Below, piece after piece: positions 14,535 to 26,338 of a stretch of DNA of 64,000 bases. Within the stretch, counting starts at the first letter, position 1. Each line of letters starts with the position of its first letter. This DNA is from Theobroma cacao (taxonomy: Eukaryota > Streptophyta > Magnoliopsida > Malvales > Malvaceae): NCBI RefSeq assembly GCF_000208745.1, contig NC_030854.1, positions 1,019,154-1,083,153 of the forward strand. Reading direction: 5' to 3'. The position numbers and the translations under genes were made by a program. The notes below the pieces were generated by a model. The model did no database searches. It worked only from the letters and a program-made list of their open reading frames with translations, and was not told the DNA's origin.

Positions 14535-14873
14535 ATGAATTTCAGGAGCTTGGAGGATTTTTGGGCCTTTTATGTGAATCAGCACTCGAAACCATCTACA
14601 AGGCGCTGGCACTTTGCAGGCACACTCTCGAGTATTCTATTATTGATTTATTCTGTGTTGTTTAATTGGTGGTTCTTGGTCTTTGTGCCGATATTTGGTT
14701 ATGGACTTGCCTGGTACAGCCATTTCTTTGTGGAAGGGAATGTTCCTGCCACTTTTGGGCATCCGTTTTGGTCCCTTTTATGTGATTTCAGGATGTTTGG
14801 ATTGATGCTTACTGGGAAAATGGATAGAGAGATCAAGAGGCTTGGAAAGAGACCTATCTTACAGGGCTTCTAA
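14535..14873 (+). CDS. Mpo1-like protein (DUF962), 112 aa
   Basis: Small membrane protein of the DUF962 family. Yeast Mpo1 is an ER Fe(II)-dependent dioxygenase that alpha-oxidises 2-hydroxy fatty acids in phytosphingosine breakdown; the same activity here is an inference. Single exon. The ATG at 14535 gives MNFRSLEDFWAFYVNQHSK; an upstream in-frame TTG is not a credible start. The family's conserved histidines are present: NQHSKPSTRRWHFAGT near the N-terminus, then WYSHFFVEGNVPATFGHPFWS at about residues 63-83. Two hydrophobic stretches (about 31-48 and 49-64) flank the N-terminal His cluster. The protein is short, but all motifs are complete and the stop is clean, so it does not look truncated. 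Confidence 0.9.
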   Translation: MNFRSLEDFWAFYVNQHSKPSTRRWHFAGTLSSILLLIYSVLFNWWFLVFVPIFGYGLAWYSHFFVEGNVPATFGHPFWSLLCDFRMFGLMLTGKMDREIKRLGKRPILQGF

Positions 14874-15454
14874 GGCTCTATGTAAGGCTTTTTCCTGTTT
14901 TATTCATGATAACAATTACTTGTATCTGTTTTTTTCAGGATGCTGTCAGCTCTAGTTGAACTCATGTTGATTATATCTTGCTTCTGATTATGTTTAGATA
15001 ACTTTTTTCTTAAATTTATGATGAATAATTGAGTAGAATTCAACAATAATTTGACTCAGCTGGATGATTGTGGTCTTTCTGAATGATAGGTTAGATATTT
15101 TTGGTTCAATTTACCAGAAATTAGAATGGTATTTATGCTGTTGATGTTTATATGTAACATGAAGAATCAATTTGTTCAGATCACTTGCTTGTGCAAGGCC
15201 TGGATTTTGGGTTTGGTTCTGCTTTAGGTAGGTAAAAACTTAATAGAAGTAACCTTTAGATTGTTAAATTTGAGGAATGATGCTGTCAATAATTCAATGA
15301 AGGACAGGAAGAAGGTGGACACATACATGGTTCAGCAGTGTTCATCCCAGAATAGGGAAAATTGAATATCATCTTACCCTTTTTCGAAACACTACTACGT
15401 ATTCACTTCACAAACTGCTCAGACTTATTTTGATTGCTGCCATGATGATTAACT

Positions 15455-16245
15455 TTTCAGCTCAACTTATCTTTAAGAAAGCCATTTCTCAGCCATGGTG
15501 TTTGGGCAAAAGCTTTTCTGACATTTTCTTAGGCACACAACCTTGTTGACATTCTTCTCACTGAGAATATAGTCTCTAGGCTGTATGTTACCCAATGACA
15601 CTGTCGGTACTTTGCTGCTTGGTTCATGTTCATGATGATCAACCTGACTTTTACGCTGTCGATAATCTTGAGGACTGCCTTTGTATAAGCTAAGGAAATC
15701 TGAACATAAGATTTGTATCCTAGGGGAGCTCAGTTTTTGGTTGAATCCCATAATTGAAAATACTTTGCAAGCATTTACATTGAAAAGGGGAATGGAATTG
15801 TTGCTTTTGAATCACTGAAAAGCCATTTCACCATTCATACCTACTATTGCTATTAGATAGACATGAAAAAATCGTCAGAAATGATTGTTGTCTTTAGTTT
15901 GAAGCGAGGAACCCATGTGCTGCCTGGTTTGAACAACCTGGTTTGTGATTTTGTTTTTTCTAGGACTAATCTTTAACATGGCATGTATCCATGAATCATG
16001 ATACAATCATTCTTTCTAGAACTGAATTTGGTCGTGGATATGAAGTACCAACAACTCAGCATGAATTTGACTTCGAAGTACTCCCTCCCTCTCCTCTCCT
16101 CTCCTCTCCTCCTTCCCTTTCGTGTGGATGTGTTTCTCTTTGTAGGGTCAAAATCTATTTCCTCATATTGGACCAAGCATAGTGTCAAAACGAAGTTATG
16201 AAGTTAACTATCTAATGGGGAAGAAAGAAAAAAAGAAATTAAACA
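15455..16245. repeat. Duplicated non-coding element, copy 1 (uninterrupted)
   Basis: It starts with CAGCTCAACTTATCTTTAAG and ends around a GGGGAAGAAAGAAAAAAAG tract. The same ordered blocks recur about 2.65 kb downstream: CCATGGTGTTTGGGCAAAAGC, CACTGAGAAT, CACCATTCATACCTACTATT, TCATTCTTTCTAGAACTGAA and CTCCCTCCCTCTCCT. The copies differ by many substitutions and indels. No coding capacity or terminal repeats identify the family. Confidence 0.8.
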
Positions 16246-18000
16246 AGCTTTATTTCATTCTTTGAGGTTGGACGGTAAGCATGGTTTCTGGATGCAGCCA
16301 GGTCTGAGGAAAAGCTGTCTTTGAAAATTGGATTCATGAATAGCTTCAAACTTGGCAGAATCAAAAGAGACAAAAGGTTTTGAGGAGTCTGTCAGACAAC
16401 CTTGTGACCGTCCCAGCTGGTTAAGGCCAGCCAAGAACGATCCTCTACGGCTTCAACCGGTCATCATGGACCAGAAAGGCTGTTAATCACGCTCTGATCA
16501 CAAGGCTATAGTTCATCCACCAGACTTGAGATCCTGTCTCCTTTGTGCTAAAGGATACAGAGGTACGAGCCTATAGAACAGATCCTGTTCAAGTAAGGTC
16601 GTATTATATAGATCTTGCTTCATCTTATAAATATCAGTGATTAATAATCTGAATTTTCGATGTGGGAATCCATCAGACCTTAGCGTGAAACGGCATCGTT
16701 TCGGATGCCCGTTTGTAGCCATTATTATTTAATGTATAATAGAATTAGATTTCTCCTGGCAAATGCAAAGTTTTGATTTATAATCTCATTAAATGAAACT
16801 ATCTTTGGTTAATTATATTTAGCAATCTTTTTTACGATTGCATATGGTTCATCTGTAATTGTAATGCCAGTCCTGGCCTTCAGTGGATTTAAAAACACAC
16901 ACGAACCATTTTAGAGCTAAGAATTGTAGGGCTTTACCCCGTAGGGAGCCCTTCCAGAAATTCTCTTAGGCCAGGGCCGAACCCAGGCCTAAGAGGGGGT
17001 TTGGAAATAGTTTTCAACCAGCAATAGACGCGCCTCGGTTAGAACCTCACTAGCTGCGTCATTGCCCCAAGCGCAAAGATACTTTCCCCAGCCGTCTCAG
17101 CTCAGTATTTGTAGTGGATGCAAGGATTGTCATGTTATTCTCCTCTCCATGTGGGATTATGACTTAACCATTTTGGTCCATTTTTCTCTCTACTTAAATG
17201 GCAATGGAGATATTTAATCGAAATTATGTACCTTATATATTTCGCATTAAGTTTATAATTAAAATTTACGATTGAGATCAAATGCGACTCATATTAATAA
17301 TAATGTAACATACAATTTATAATTTGACAAAATTAGATGATAAATTTCAAAGATAACCATATAACTAGGATTAATTATTTAATTAATACCACATGCTTCA
17401 AAATTTGACAAAAAAAGAGTTAGAAGTCATTGACAACTATTTTTGAGGAAACCCAAATGTCTTCATCAAAGATTCTAATAGATGGTCTAACCTCTAGTTC
17501 AATTTTTCTTTTTGTTTTTAGTGTAATAAAGAAAAATGTTATGACTCTACCTAAAATCTATATCCGAGTGACAACTCTAGTGCAAATTTAGAACCCATAT
17601 TCTGTGTTCGTGTTGTTTCCTCCCCACTTACCGATTTAATAGCAAAGCTTCTTGAAGCCGCGCATAGCATTCTAACTCCCAGTATCGAAAGCTTAACACT
17701 CGAATTGGGTAGGGGCCGCGCGAACGCAGGCCCCCGCTGCCACAAATTATGACGTAGGCTCTCCCACTTGGGGAGACCTTAGAGTAGCACCCCTCCGTAG
17801 TGCAATGGAGGTCACTGCCCTAGGCCATGGATCTTCTTGATCGCCCATCGACCCCGTCCAGGTAAGTATGTTTCAAAGGTGCAGCTTGGCTCCTATTTAT
17901 ATTCCAGAGCTTTGTTAGAGTAGTAATCTAAATGATGTGGGACTTTGCAAAGTAAAACTGAAACATAGATAAAGGGAACCACACTCTCCAAACTAAATGC

Positions 18001-18026
18001 GAGCTGCGAGCTGCGAGCTGCGAGCT
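18001..18026. repeat. Short tandem repeat, 7-bp unit GAGCTGC
   Basis: Three full GAGCTGC units plus a partial fourth, just upstream of copy 2 of the duplicated element. Confidence 0.9.
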
Positions 18027-18116
18027 CTTTGCAGTAATTAGACAAGGAGACCTGTGGTTCTGCAGAGAGTAGCTTAATTGGCGGCCTTGGAACGTATTTT
18101 AACTTATCCCATTGAA

Positions 18117-19320
18117 ACCTTTCAGCTCAACTTATCTTTAAGGACAAGAAAGCCCTTTCTGAGCCATGGTGTTTGGGCAAAAGCTCTTCTCACTGAGAAT
18201 GTAATCTGTAGGCTGTCGGTTACCCAAATACACTGTTGCGTAGTTCCTGGGTTCATGTTCATCATGAAAAGGGCCTTGGAATTGTTGCTTTTGAACCAAT
18301 GAAAACCCATCTCACCATTCACACCTACTATTGCTATCGGATACACAAGGAAAATTTTCAGTGATGATTGTTGTCCCCATGAATCATTCTTTCTAGAACT
18401 GAATTTGGTCATGGATGTGAAGTACCAACAGCCCAGCATGATTTTGACTTCGACGGACTCCCTCCCTCTCCTCCTTCACTTTCGTGTGGATGTGTTAAAA
18501 GGGTGTGCAAACTGTTATTTTGATTAGTTCGATTTTAGATATGTAATAATCGAATTAACTGAATTCATATTTAAAAATAATCAAAATTGAATCAAATTAT
18601 ACAAATAATCAAATTAACTCAAATCGAACTAATTCGATTAGTTCGGTTCAGTTTTCAAAAACCAAACTTGATAAAATTTTTATTTTTTTATTTGTGTATA
18701 TTTATTTATACTATATTTTTTTAATAAATCAATATTATAAAATATTAAAAATGATAATAAAAAAATAATAAATAAGATGGATATTTATATAATTAAAGAG
18801 CAATTAAAGAGAAAAAGAGATTAGGTTTAGGATTTATTTTTTATGAAAATTTTCATAGTACCCTTACTTAAGTTCGATTAAAAATTTTCTTAACCGAAAC
18901 CGAACTGAATTAATTTTAATAACCGAACTAACCAAATTAAAAAAATTGAACTCATTTCGATTCGATTCAGTTGTTTGATTCGAATCTGCTCACCCGTAGA
19001 TGTGTTTCTCTTTGTAGGCTCACTCGCTCATGCGTAATCATAGTAGCAAATTGGGAAAGGTGTCGACCTTTGTTAAGGATGTTAATAGATATTTTGTAAT
19101 TGAAATATTTTGCATTACTCGATTGGATTAAATTAAATTAAAATATCTTGTAATCAAATTCAAATAATAAAATTCCTTGTTCTAATTAAGTAAAATTGGC
19201 ATTTCGGATATATAAGCATGCAAATAATAATGGGAAAAAAAAAATCTATTTCCTCATATTGAACCAAGCACAGTGTCAAAATGAAGTTAACTATCTAATG
19301 AGGAAGAAAGAAAAAAGAAA
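18117..19320. repeat. Duplicated non-coding element, copy 2 (interrupted by insertions)
   Basis: Collinear with 15455-16245. Its 3' portion is split twice. A ~502-bp insert occupies 18497-18998. A second extra ~220 bp follows the TTTCTCTTTGTAGG block, before homology resumes at AATCTATTTCCTCATATTG (about 19241) and runs through ACTATCTAATGAGGAAGAAAG. Confidence 0.8.
18497..18998. mobile_element. hAT-like non-autonomous DNA transposon with 8-bp target duplication
   Basis: The insert begins AAAAGGGTGTGCA and ends TGCTCACCCGTA, so the ends share the inverted motif GGGTG(T/A)GCA. It is flanked on both sides by GATGTGTT (18489-18496 and 18999-19006), an 8-bp duplication typical of hAT elements. 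Copy 1 of the host repeat carries GATGTGTT once, with no insert, followed by the same TCTCTTTGTAG. The interior is AT-rich with GATTAGTTCG/GGTTCAGTT sub-repeats and no ORF, so it could move only with a transposase supplied elsewhere. Confidence 0.75.
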
Positions 19321-19504
19321 CTCAAATTCGACTATGTTACAATTTTCGATCTCCTTGATAAAAAAACTCAAATTTCAGAAAGGCCAAATTTTCTAGACAA
19401 TGGAAAATCATTTTGATCTAATGCTTAATGTCATCTATATCAGTGGCCTTTGACTTAAGAGATGTAAACTATAGCATGTGTTGCGGTCCAATTTGGTGCA
19501 GTCG

Positions 19505-22500
19505 TCACAAGTCAGTGTTTCGGGAGAATGACGGCAAGGGCATGGCGTCTTGCGGACGAAGGATGACGAGCACACCAAACATCCCCAGCATCGGGATGAC
19601 AAGGAGCCATTTCAGGAGTTTGTAGTAATACATGTGGAATGTAAGGGAGAAGTCGTCAGAGAAATGGAGTCCATTCCTGTCGACCATCTCCACGACAACA
19701 GTCCCCGTAGTCCTTACGGCTACTGTCGGAAGTTTTATCCGGTATTTCCCGGGACGATCAAAGATCTGGCTTTGCTTTATCCTTCTTTCACCTTGGTAGT
19801 TACCCGGAACTAACAATGTTGTCTGCCATTTTTCAGCATATCAGAGAATGAAACAGTTGGCAGTACTTGAAAATAAAAGGGGACAAGAAAGAAACATTTG
19901 AATTGCTTTTAGCAGTTGTAATTTTTGCATGAACATGGTGGCTTACTGTGACATTGTAAGGTGCTTGGAACCCAGATGGATATCTATGTTTATCCACAAT
20001 CTCAATCTCCACCCAGAAGCTTTTACCTTCCTCATCACGGAAAGCTCTTGATGAATGCGTAACATAAACCCCCTCACGGTTATAACGGTATGCAAAATTG
20101 TTTCTTCCTTGGCTAGTTGATCTCCATGCCTGAAAATGAATTATAATTAAATAATATTTAAAATTCTAAGCAAATGCACAAGAAAAACAGTCACATGTCT
20201 GGTTCAGATCTATCGTGCCTTGAGGGGATGGTGTGGGGCAGGGGTTGAGAAGCAAAAGACATTTCCATTCATAGTTGTAACAATAAGATCTAGATCATCA
20301 CCACCATCAACATTGTCTGCTAACACCATGCTATACCTGTCATGAAATGGTCCAAATATAAGATAAAGAAACACGAAAGGAGCATTGGAAAGATATGGAA
20401 CTATAGGGCCAGGGCATAAGAATGAAAAACTTACGAAGTTTCACCAATATCAACAACATCAGCACATGATGTAGGTCCATCTATCAGGTACAGATAACCA
20501 TCAAAGGACGTTGTAACAATAGTCAGTCCCTTGCTTTTCTCCCCTCGTTTATTTAAATCAACTAGAAGAACTTGATTCATTACTCTCCCATGAGTTCTAT
20601 ATGGATAGGGACGAACTACTGAACCATCTTTTCCGCTCAGAACATAAATATTCCCTGATAGCGTGGGAATTACAAGATCTGTGTGGCCATCTCCATCAAC
20701 ATCACCAACAGCAGGACCCTGCGGAATGAGATGATATATCAGACAAAATATCTTAAAGTAATTAGAAAAGCTATCCATCTTGTGTATATCAGCTCAGCAC
20801 TTGTCTCTTTATGCATTATTTAGTCCAATTTAGTGGTTTTAAAGCGGAGCAAAGATACTTGAACAGATGGCTAACATGCATCCAGGGCATACAATAAATG
20901 AACATATCATATCCCTTCATGCAATAGCAGAATTAGATAATCTGGAGTAAGAATCATATAAAATTATATAAAAAAAAGACACTAGCAGAATCATATAAAA
21001 TTATAAACGAATATACAAACACTAGCAACCTGCTGTAAATGATCATACCTTCCATATAAAATCAAAGCTACAGAATGGATGCTTCAACTCACCTGGGGAA
21101 CCAGACTCTTTAAATGAACTTCCCAAATTTCTTCCCCTTGTGCAGTCCATGCTGCAACATTTCCATGCGTATCTGTTGTCACTAGCTCAATCTTGCCATC
21201 ATCATTGATATCAGCTGCAACTACTGCACTTTGAATTTCTGCCATTTCAAGAGGAAATTTTTGTCTGACATTTCCTGAATGAAATGAATAATTCAGTTAC
21301 AAAATTGGTAAATAAATTGAAAGAAAGTTGTTTATAATTTAAAGCCATTTCAATGGGAAATACAAAGATGTAAGATCTTTGCACAGTAAGTGGCTTCCAA
21401 TGAAAAACATCAATCGCATGAGACAAAAACTTTTAAAAAGAAGAAGGAAACAGAGTATTGTGACACAAGGAGATGATGTGCAATCATGTTGCAAGAAGAT
21501 GAAGTTCATGCAGAAGAATCTGAAAGTGGTATGGAAGCAAGGGTGACAAACCATATAAGGGATTACCAACATATTCACATAAGAACCCACATAATTGAAT
21601 CAAAATCATGTAGCAGGCAACAAACTGAATGTAGAAGAAGAATAATCCAAAAGGAGATTTCATAAAAAATTGAGTCATGAGCTAAGTAGTTTCAACATTG
21701 GAGTAGATTTGGCAACTAAACCACTTGCAATTTGCATAGGCACAGAAGTGGCGAATATTGATTAGCTATGTTGTGAACTATGGGCAACTCATATAAGACA
21801 TATTGTAGGAAATATAAACTAAAAATACAGGGGAAATTGATTAAAGAAAAAGGTTAGCAATCTAGAGAAATTACCATGGTGATCCAATACATAGAACAAG
21901 CCAAATGAAGTTCCAACAAGGATGTCCAAGTTTCCATCACCATCCAAATCAACAACACTCAGAGAAGAATATATATATGCGCGAAAGTTGGAAGTATCTG
22001 TACTTAAATCTAAATCTTTTATCCACTTAACCTGCTTCGTATCAAGATTGAATACGACAATGCCACCAGCAACGTATTTTCCAATTTCAATACCTCCAAG
22101 TTCCTTCATATGCTCTGGGTTGTCATAATACCTAACATATAATGTCAGTTTTTTAGCTCCCTCAATTGTAAAAGAGCACCCCTCCTTCCACGAAATACAA
22201 ATTAACATAAAACAGATTGTAAACGTTAAATATGAAAAGGGAAGAAGAGAAGGCTATAATATTCCTTGAATCAATTTCAAGCGGCACTTGAGAGAGAACC
22301 TAGACTGCAAAGTCATATTGAAATGTTAGGAAGAGAACTTACTCATGATCAAAGAAGTAGGAAACAGCAACAATCATTTCTGATACCCCATCATTATCAA
22401 TGTCTGCTATTACCTGATGGAAAATTAGAGAGCAAAATTTTGTGACTGTTATATAAAATTTCACTTGTGTCAAACAACGAAGTTCCTCCTTTAGAAAGAA

Positions 22501-24511
22501 ACACATTATCTAATTGAAATCTATACTCACTGGAGTAGACAAGATGTGTGAGTCAATATTCACATAATCCTCCATTTTCTCATGTTGTCCTTCAGTCCAC
22601 TCCTCATCTCCCCACATGGATTCATCAACATAATCATCATAATCATAACTATACTCATCAGCCAATTCATCACTATCACGGAATAACTCAAAAGATGAAT
22701 CTGCATCTACTTCTAACCCTTGTTCATTTTCCACAGTAGCTTCCTGAACCTTATCTTTTGAATCAGAACTACCTTCCTGAGAACCTTTTGAGTTGTTATC
22801 TTCTAGAAGCCGTCGCCCAGCACTTGCTCTATTATGTGCTTCATTGTTTCCGACTGATTCAGTGTTTACAGAAGTATTATCAACAATGGTAGGCAGCTTG
22901 ATTGTATCTTCTATTTGACTTCCATTTGTTTTCTTTCCATCCTCCGCATTGGACAAGTTAACCTTGCTAGAGTGATTTTCTATTGATTTTGAACCCGTAA
23001 GGTTAGATTCAAGTATACTTCCATTTGTTTCTGCAAGGATAACCAACATGTATTGCTTTGAGTCCTTTCATGGGAAAAGAGTGCTTCAGAATATAAATAA
23101 AACCATGCTCTCCTAAAGTTGTTTTAGATTGCCCTTTTTCAAAGAAGAAAGCAATAAAGCAGAAACATAAATAAATTAGAAACATATGGTGCAACTTAAT
23201 AGCAGAATAAGGGACTAACTTCTGCAAAAAGAACAATAAATCCCTGCAAGAAATGTGCTGTATACTTTGTGCCAGTTTATTGTCTGCATACTACCATTAT
23301 GTAGCAGAGCACAAGGGAGCTTTCTTAGCAACTAGTATGAAGTGAGAGATTAAGATATTGAGAAGTAACAGGGTATAAAATAATTGAAACTTGGGAATAA
23401 CATACGGTTCATTGCATTCATTTTAGCAGCTTCCTGGACGAGTAAATCATCCTGTACATCTGGATGAGAACGGTCCACTGGATCAGGATGCAATCCCACA
23501 TACCAATCTTTACGAACTCTTCTACGAGGTACCTCCAATTTATCAGTCATCATGTAGCCTGAAACCCTACAAACAATAACCTTTGGACACATTAGCATGC
23601 CAAATATCATAATAAATAGTTCATTTACCAACTTGAGAGCATTTTCGCTAATGAGCAATTACACTAAGACAAATCACCTGAAAAAAATCACTTCGCCATT
23701 GTAAGTAGCCAGAGCAATTTCTCTCACACCATCTTTATCGATATCATACAAGAGAGGACTAGAATGCACAGTTGACTGGTGAAAAGCAGGCCAACCTGAC
23801 AAATTATTGAAAACTCATTCGCATCAACTTCGATCAAATTACTTCAAAACTAAATAAACATGTTCATTTCCTAAACTTGATTCAACATGATCATAGAAAA
23901 CGAAGCATCGGTACCTGGCATTTTGTCGCCATCAGAACCTTCCAAAACTTCAAGGTAGTGAACAAATGAGGGAACCACTATATCGAGCTTCCCATCACTA
24001 CAAATTATACAACCATAATACTAGAGTCAACTCAATTATTATAACCGATCAATTTACTAATAAAATCGGCAAATTTCTGGAAAACGAAATGAAAAGAAGT
24101 AAAATTTAATATAGTCAAAGCTCACAATGCGATTAAAACATGAACTAAAAGGAAGAGTAAAAAATTTACCTATTGATATCGGCAATTAACGGAGTTGCAT
24201 AAATGCTAGAGCTGACTTCCGTTTGCCATCTAAGTTCTAAATTTCTAGGGCACCGAGTGTTCAACAAGGCATCTTCATCCCTACACATTCATACACACAA
24301 AAATTTCCTCACAAAAATAGCTCCTCTAATTGAATTCGATTTACCAATCCAAAAATAACAAAAGAAGAACTTACATTTCGGGATAACCAAGCTCATCGTC
24401 TGTGGCGCCTCGTTGGCGGAATTTATTTTTGGAGTCCTCGCCATGAGAGAAGCTCGAGTGACTAATCAAAAGGAAAAGAATCCACAAAACCCTAATCTCG
24501 AAGGATTTCAT
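19505..24511 (-). CDS. DEX1: DEFECTIVE IN EXINE FORMATION 1 (FG-GAP/VCBS repeat membrane protein)
   Basis: Plant protein needed for primexine assembly and pollen-wall patterning, thought to be a calcium-binding type I membrane protein of the ER/cell surface. Thirteen exons on the minus strand: 24375-24511, 24170-24280, 23915-23997, 23678-23795, 23406-23566, 22531-23030, 22343-22413, 21875-22131, 21093-21274, 20435-20718, 20219-20336, 19947-20129 and 19505-19822, total 840 aa. The N-terminus [20 protein letters not shown] is a signal peptide. FG-GAP-type calcium-binding motifs recur: [55 protein letters not shown]. Exon 6 encodes a long Asp/Glu/Ser-rich region ending in an acidic Tyr-rich patch. 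A C-terminal membrane helix ([20 protein letters not shown]) precedes the conserved tail SFSRNTDL. Intron 11 has a GC donor. The next gene upstream is the capping enzyme, on the same strand. Confidence 0.95.
20129..20219 (-). other. GC-AG intron 11 of DEX1
   Basis: Minus-strand exon 11 ends CTCAAG and is followed by GCACGA. Exon 12 starts GCATGGAGATCA after TTTTCAG. Joining these gives PLKAWRS in frame, which is conserved in DEX1 proteins as I recall them. No GT donor nearby preserves the frame. Exact intron bases are 20130-20218. Confidence 0.75.
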
Positions 24512-26338
24512 GCTGTGATCTTCGTTTCACTCCAGATTTTGCAGGAAGAAATAAAGGAAAAGAGTGATCGAAATGAAGAGTAAAATCCAGACGATAGAGA
24601 GTGAGAATGAGATGATTAATGAAGGAGTGGATAAACCCTGGATGGATGGGTGAAGATCTCTGTCTCCCTCTCAAAGGAATTTTCCAGCTGACAGAGGAGC
24701 TCGGAACATTGACGATTTTGACGAGATGTGTACTGAATTCAGCTCTACTTTTTTACTTTTTCGACAATTTTTTTATTTTTTTAATAAAAAATAAATGTTT
24801 TTATTTTACGTCTTTTAATCTTTAATTATTTTTCATTTTTATTCTTTTTATCAGTTTTTGAGTGCGACGCCGAGCAAAATTCTTTCAATGAGTTAATTTT
24901 TTTTTAAAAGAATTATATTTGATGTACCTTAATATATGTCACAATTTTGTCCGAAAGTACCTCAGCTTGTAAGTGATGAATTTTTGAATGTCTAATATCA
25001 CTTTAATATAAAATAGATGTGAAATTCATCTCTCTCCTCTTTAAAATATAACACTTGATATAAGTTTTGAATTTGTTAAAACATAAATGACAAATGATAT
25101 CAAAATTTATTTACTTTTATTGATATAATTTTTCCCAAATCGAGAGAGATTGTGATCAAGATTCCAAAATCGAAATAAATTCAAATCCAGTGACAAGTTA
25201 AGTGAGAAAACATGTCACCTGTTTCATAATTCAGAATTTTTTTCTTAATAAATATTTATTTTTAAAAATTTTCTACTTTTACCGTGTGCATAGAATATAA
25301 ATCCATAAATGAAAATAAAATCAATTGTAAACATATGGTTTGCTTTTTGCTCCTTTTAATACCATAAGAAATGACATTTATAAGATTAAAATTACTTTAA
25401 AATGTAGTCGCAGTTTCTCTATTAATGGAAATTAGGGAGGGAGAAGAAGAGTTGAAATCCAGTTAGTGAGAAAGTAAGTAGAGATCAAATATGTTTTTAC
25501 TTGGCTAAATGGTTTTGGCAATTGAACGAAGGAATCGAATTCCTCTTTCAGCCATCTTCGGAAGCCTCCTATTCGTTCATTACTGTAAGCACGTGATTCA
25601 ATCATCCTGCATCAAAGTGACAGGAGGAAGTACCAAGGCGAACACATTGCACAAAACTCAAAACAGATTGCAATATTGAAGCATAATACCAGTACTTGTG
25701 TGATTACAAGACATCATCCAGCTTAAACAGCAGCAAAAAAACAGTCAACAAGTGGGGGAGCTGAGATAAGAGACTGAAGGGAAAGCTGCAAAACTATTTA
25801 ATCAGCAAAAACAAAATATATGAGCAAGAGTAAATACCAAAGTCTCCATTTTCCAATCAAATATTCAGAGAGAGCCAAAATGCAAAAACCCTCAAAATGG
25901 AACACACTCTGCATTTTTGTTCTGGAAAATGGCTACTTTTTTAGAAGAACTTAGAGATCAATAACATCAGGGAGAATTATAAGAAGAAAAATTTAACACT
26001 AATATACATGGTTACCCTAGTGCTAATCCTCTTGATCTGAACAACTATAAGAAAAATAGTCTCAGACCTGAATGTCGCGGAACTATTCAAGTGTACCACC
26101 TGGATCATACAACTCACCAGCGTAGCACATGCAGTACTACAAGACTGACTAGGAAGGGGATAGCTAATTACATGATATCACAGTGACCCTTTACATGATG
26201 TGTGCTTAACAGCCCAAGTATGCACCTAACCTCCTACCAAAAGACACCTGAAATCACTTTTAACACACAGGTAATGAAAGGCACACTCAAGCATCCAATA
26301 CCTCAATCAACTGGACAACAAACCAGGCATGCTATCCA
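24512..26338. other. Intergenic: DEX1 promoter and capping-enzyme 3' UTR side
   Basis: No supportable coding region. 24512-24720 is the DEX1 leader. 24720-25500 is AT-rich and unremarkable. 25560-26338 is more mixed in composition and probably belongs to the 3' UTR or downstream region of the minus-strand capping enzyme. Confidence 0.6.

Larger units (their letters stand above)
14874..19504. other. Gene-poor interval with duplicated non-coding element and GC-rich islands
   Basis: No reading frame here resembles a protein. 14874-15450 is the 3' side of the Mpo1-like gene. Two diverged copies of one non-coding element lie at about 15455-16245 and 18117-19320 (listed separately). Between them, about 16900-17110 and 17560-17880 are markedly more GC-rich than their surroundings and contain no ORF. 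Both are followed by an ATGTGGGA motif (about 17149 and 17933), which is common near the ends of plant LTR/TRIM elements. Confidence 0.6.

Noticed and set aside
16890..17880. GC-rich islands as organellar insertions or 5S-bearing Cassandra elements
   Set aside because: I could not recognise any plastid, mitochondrial or 5S rRNA sequence in them, so they are left as unidentified.
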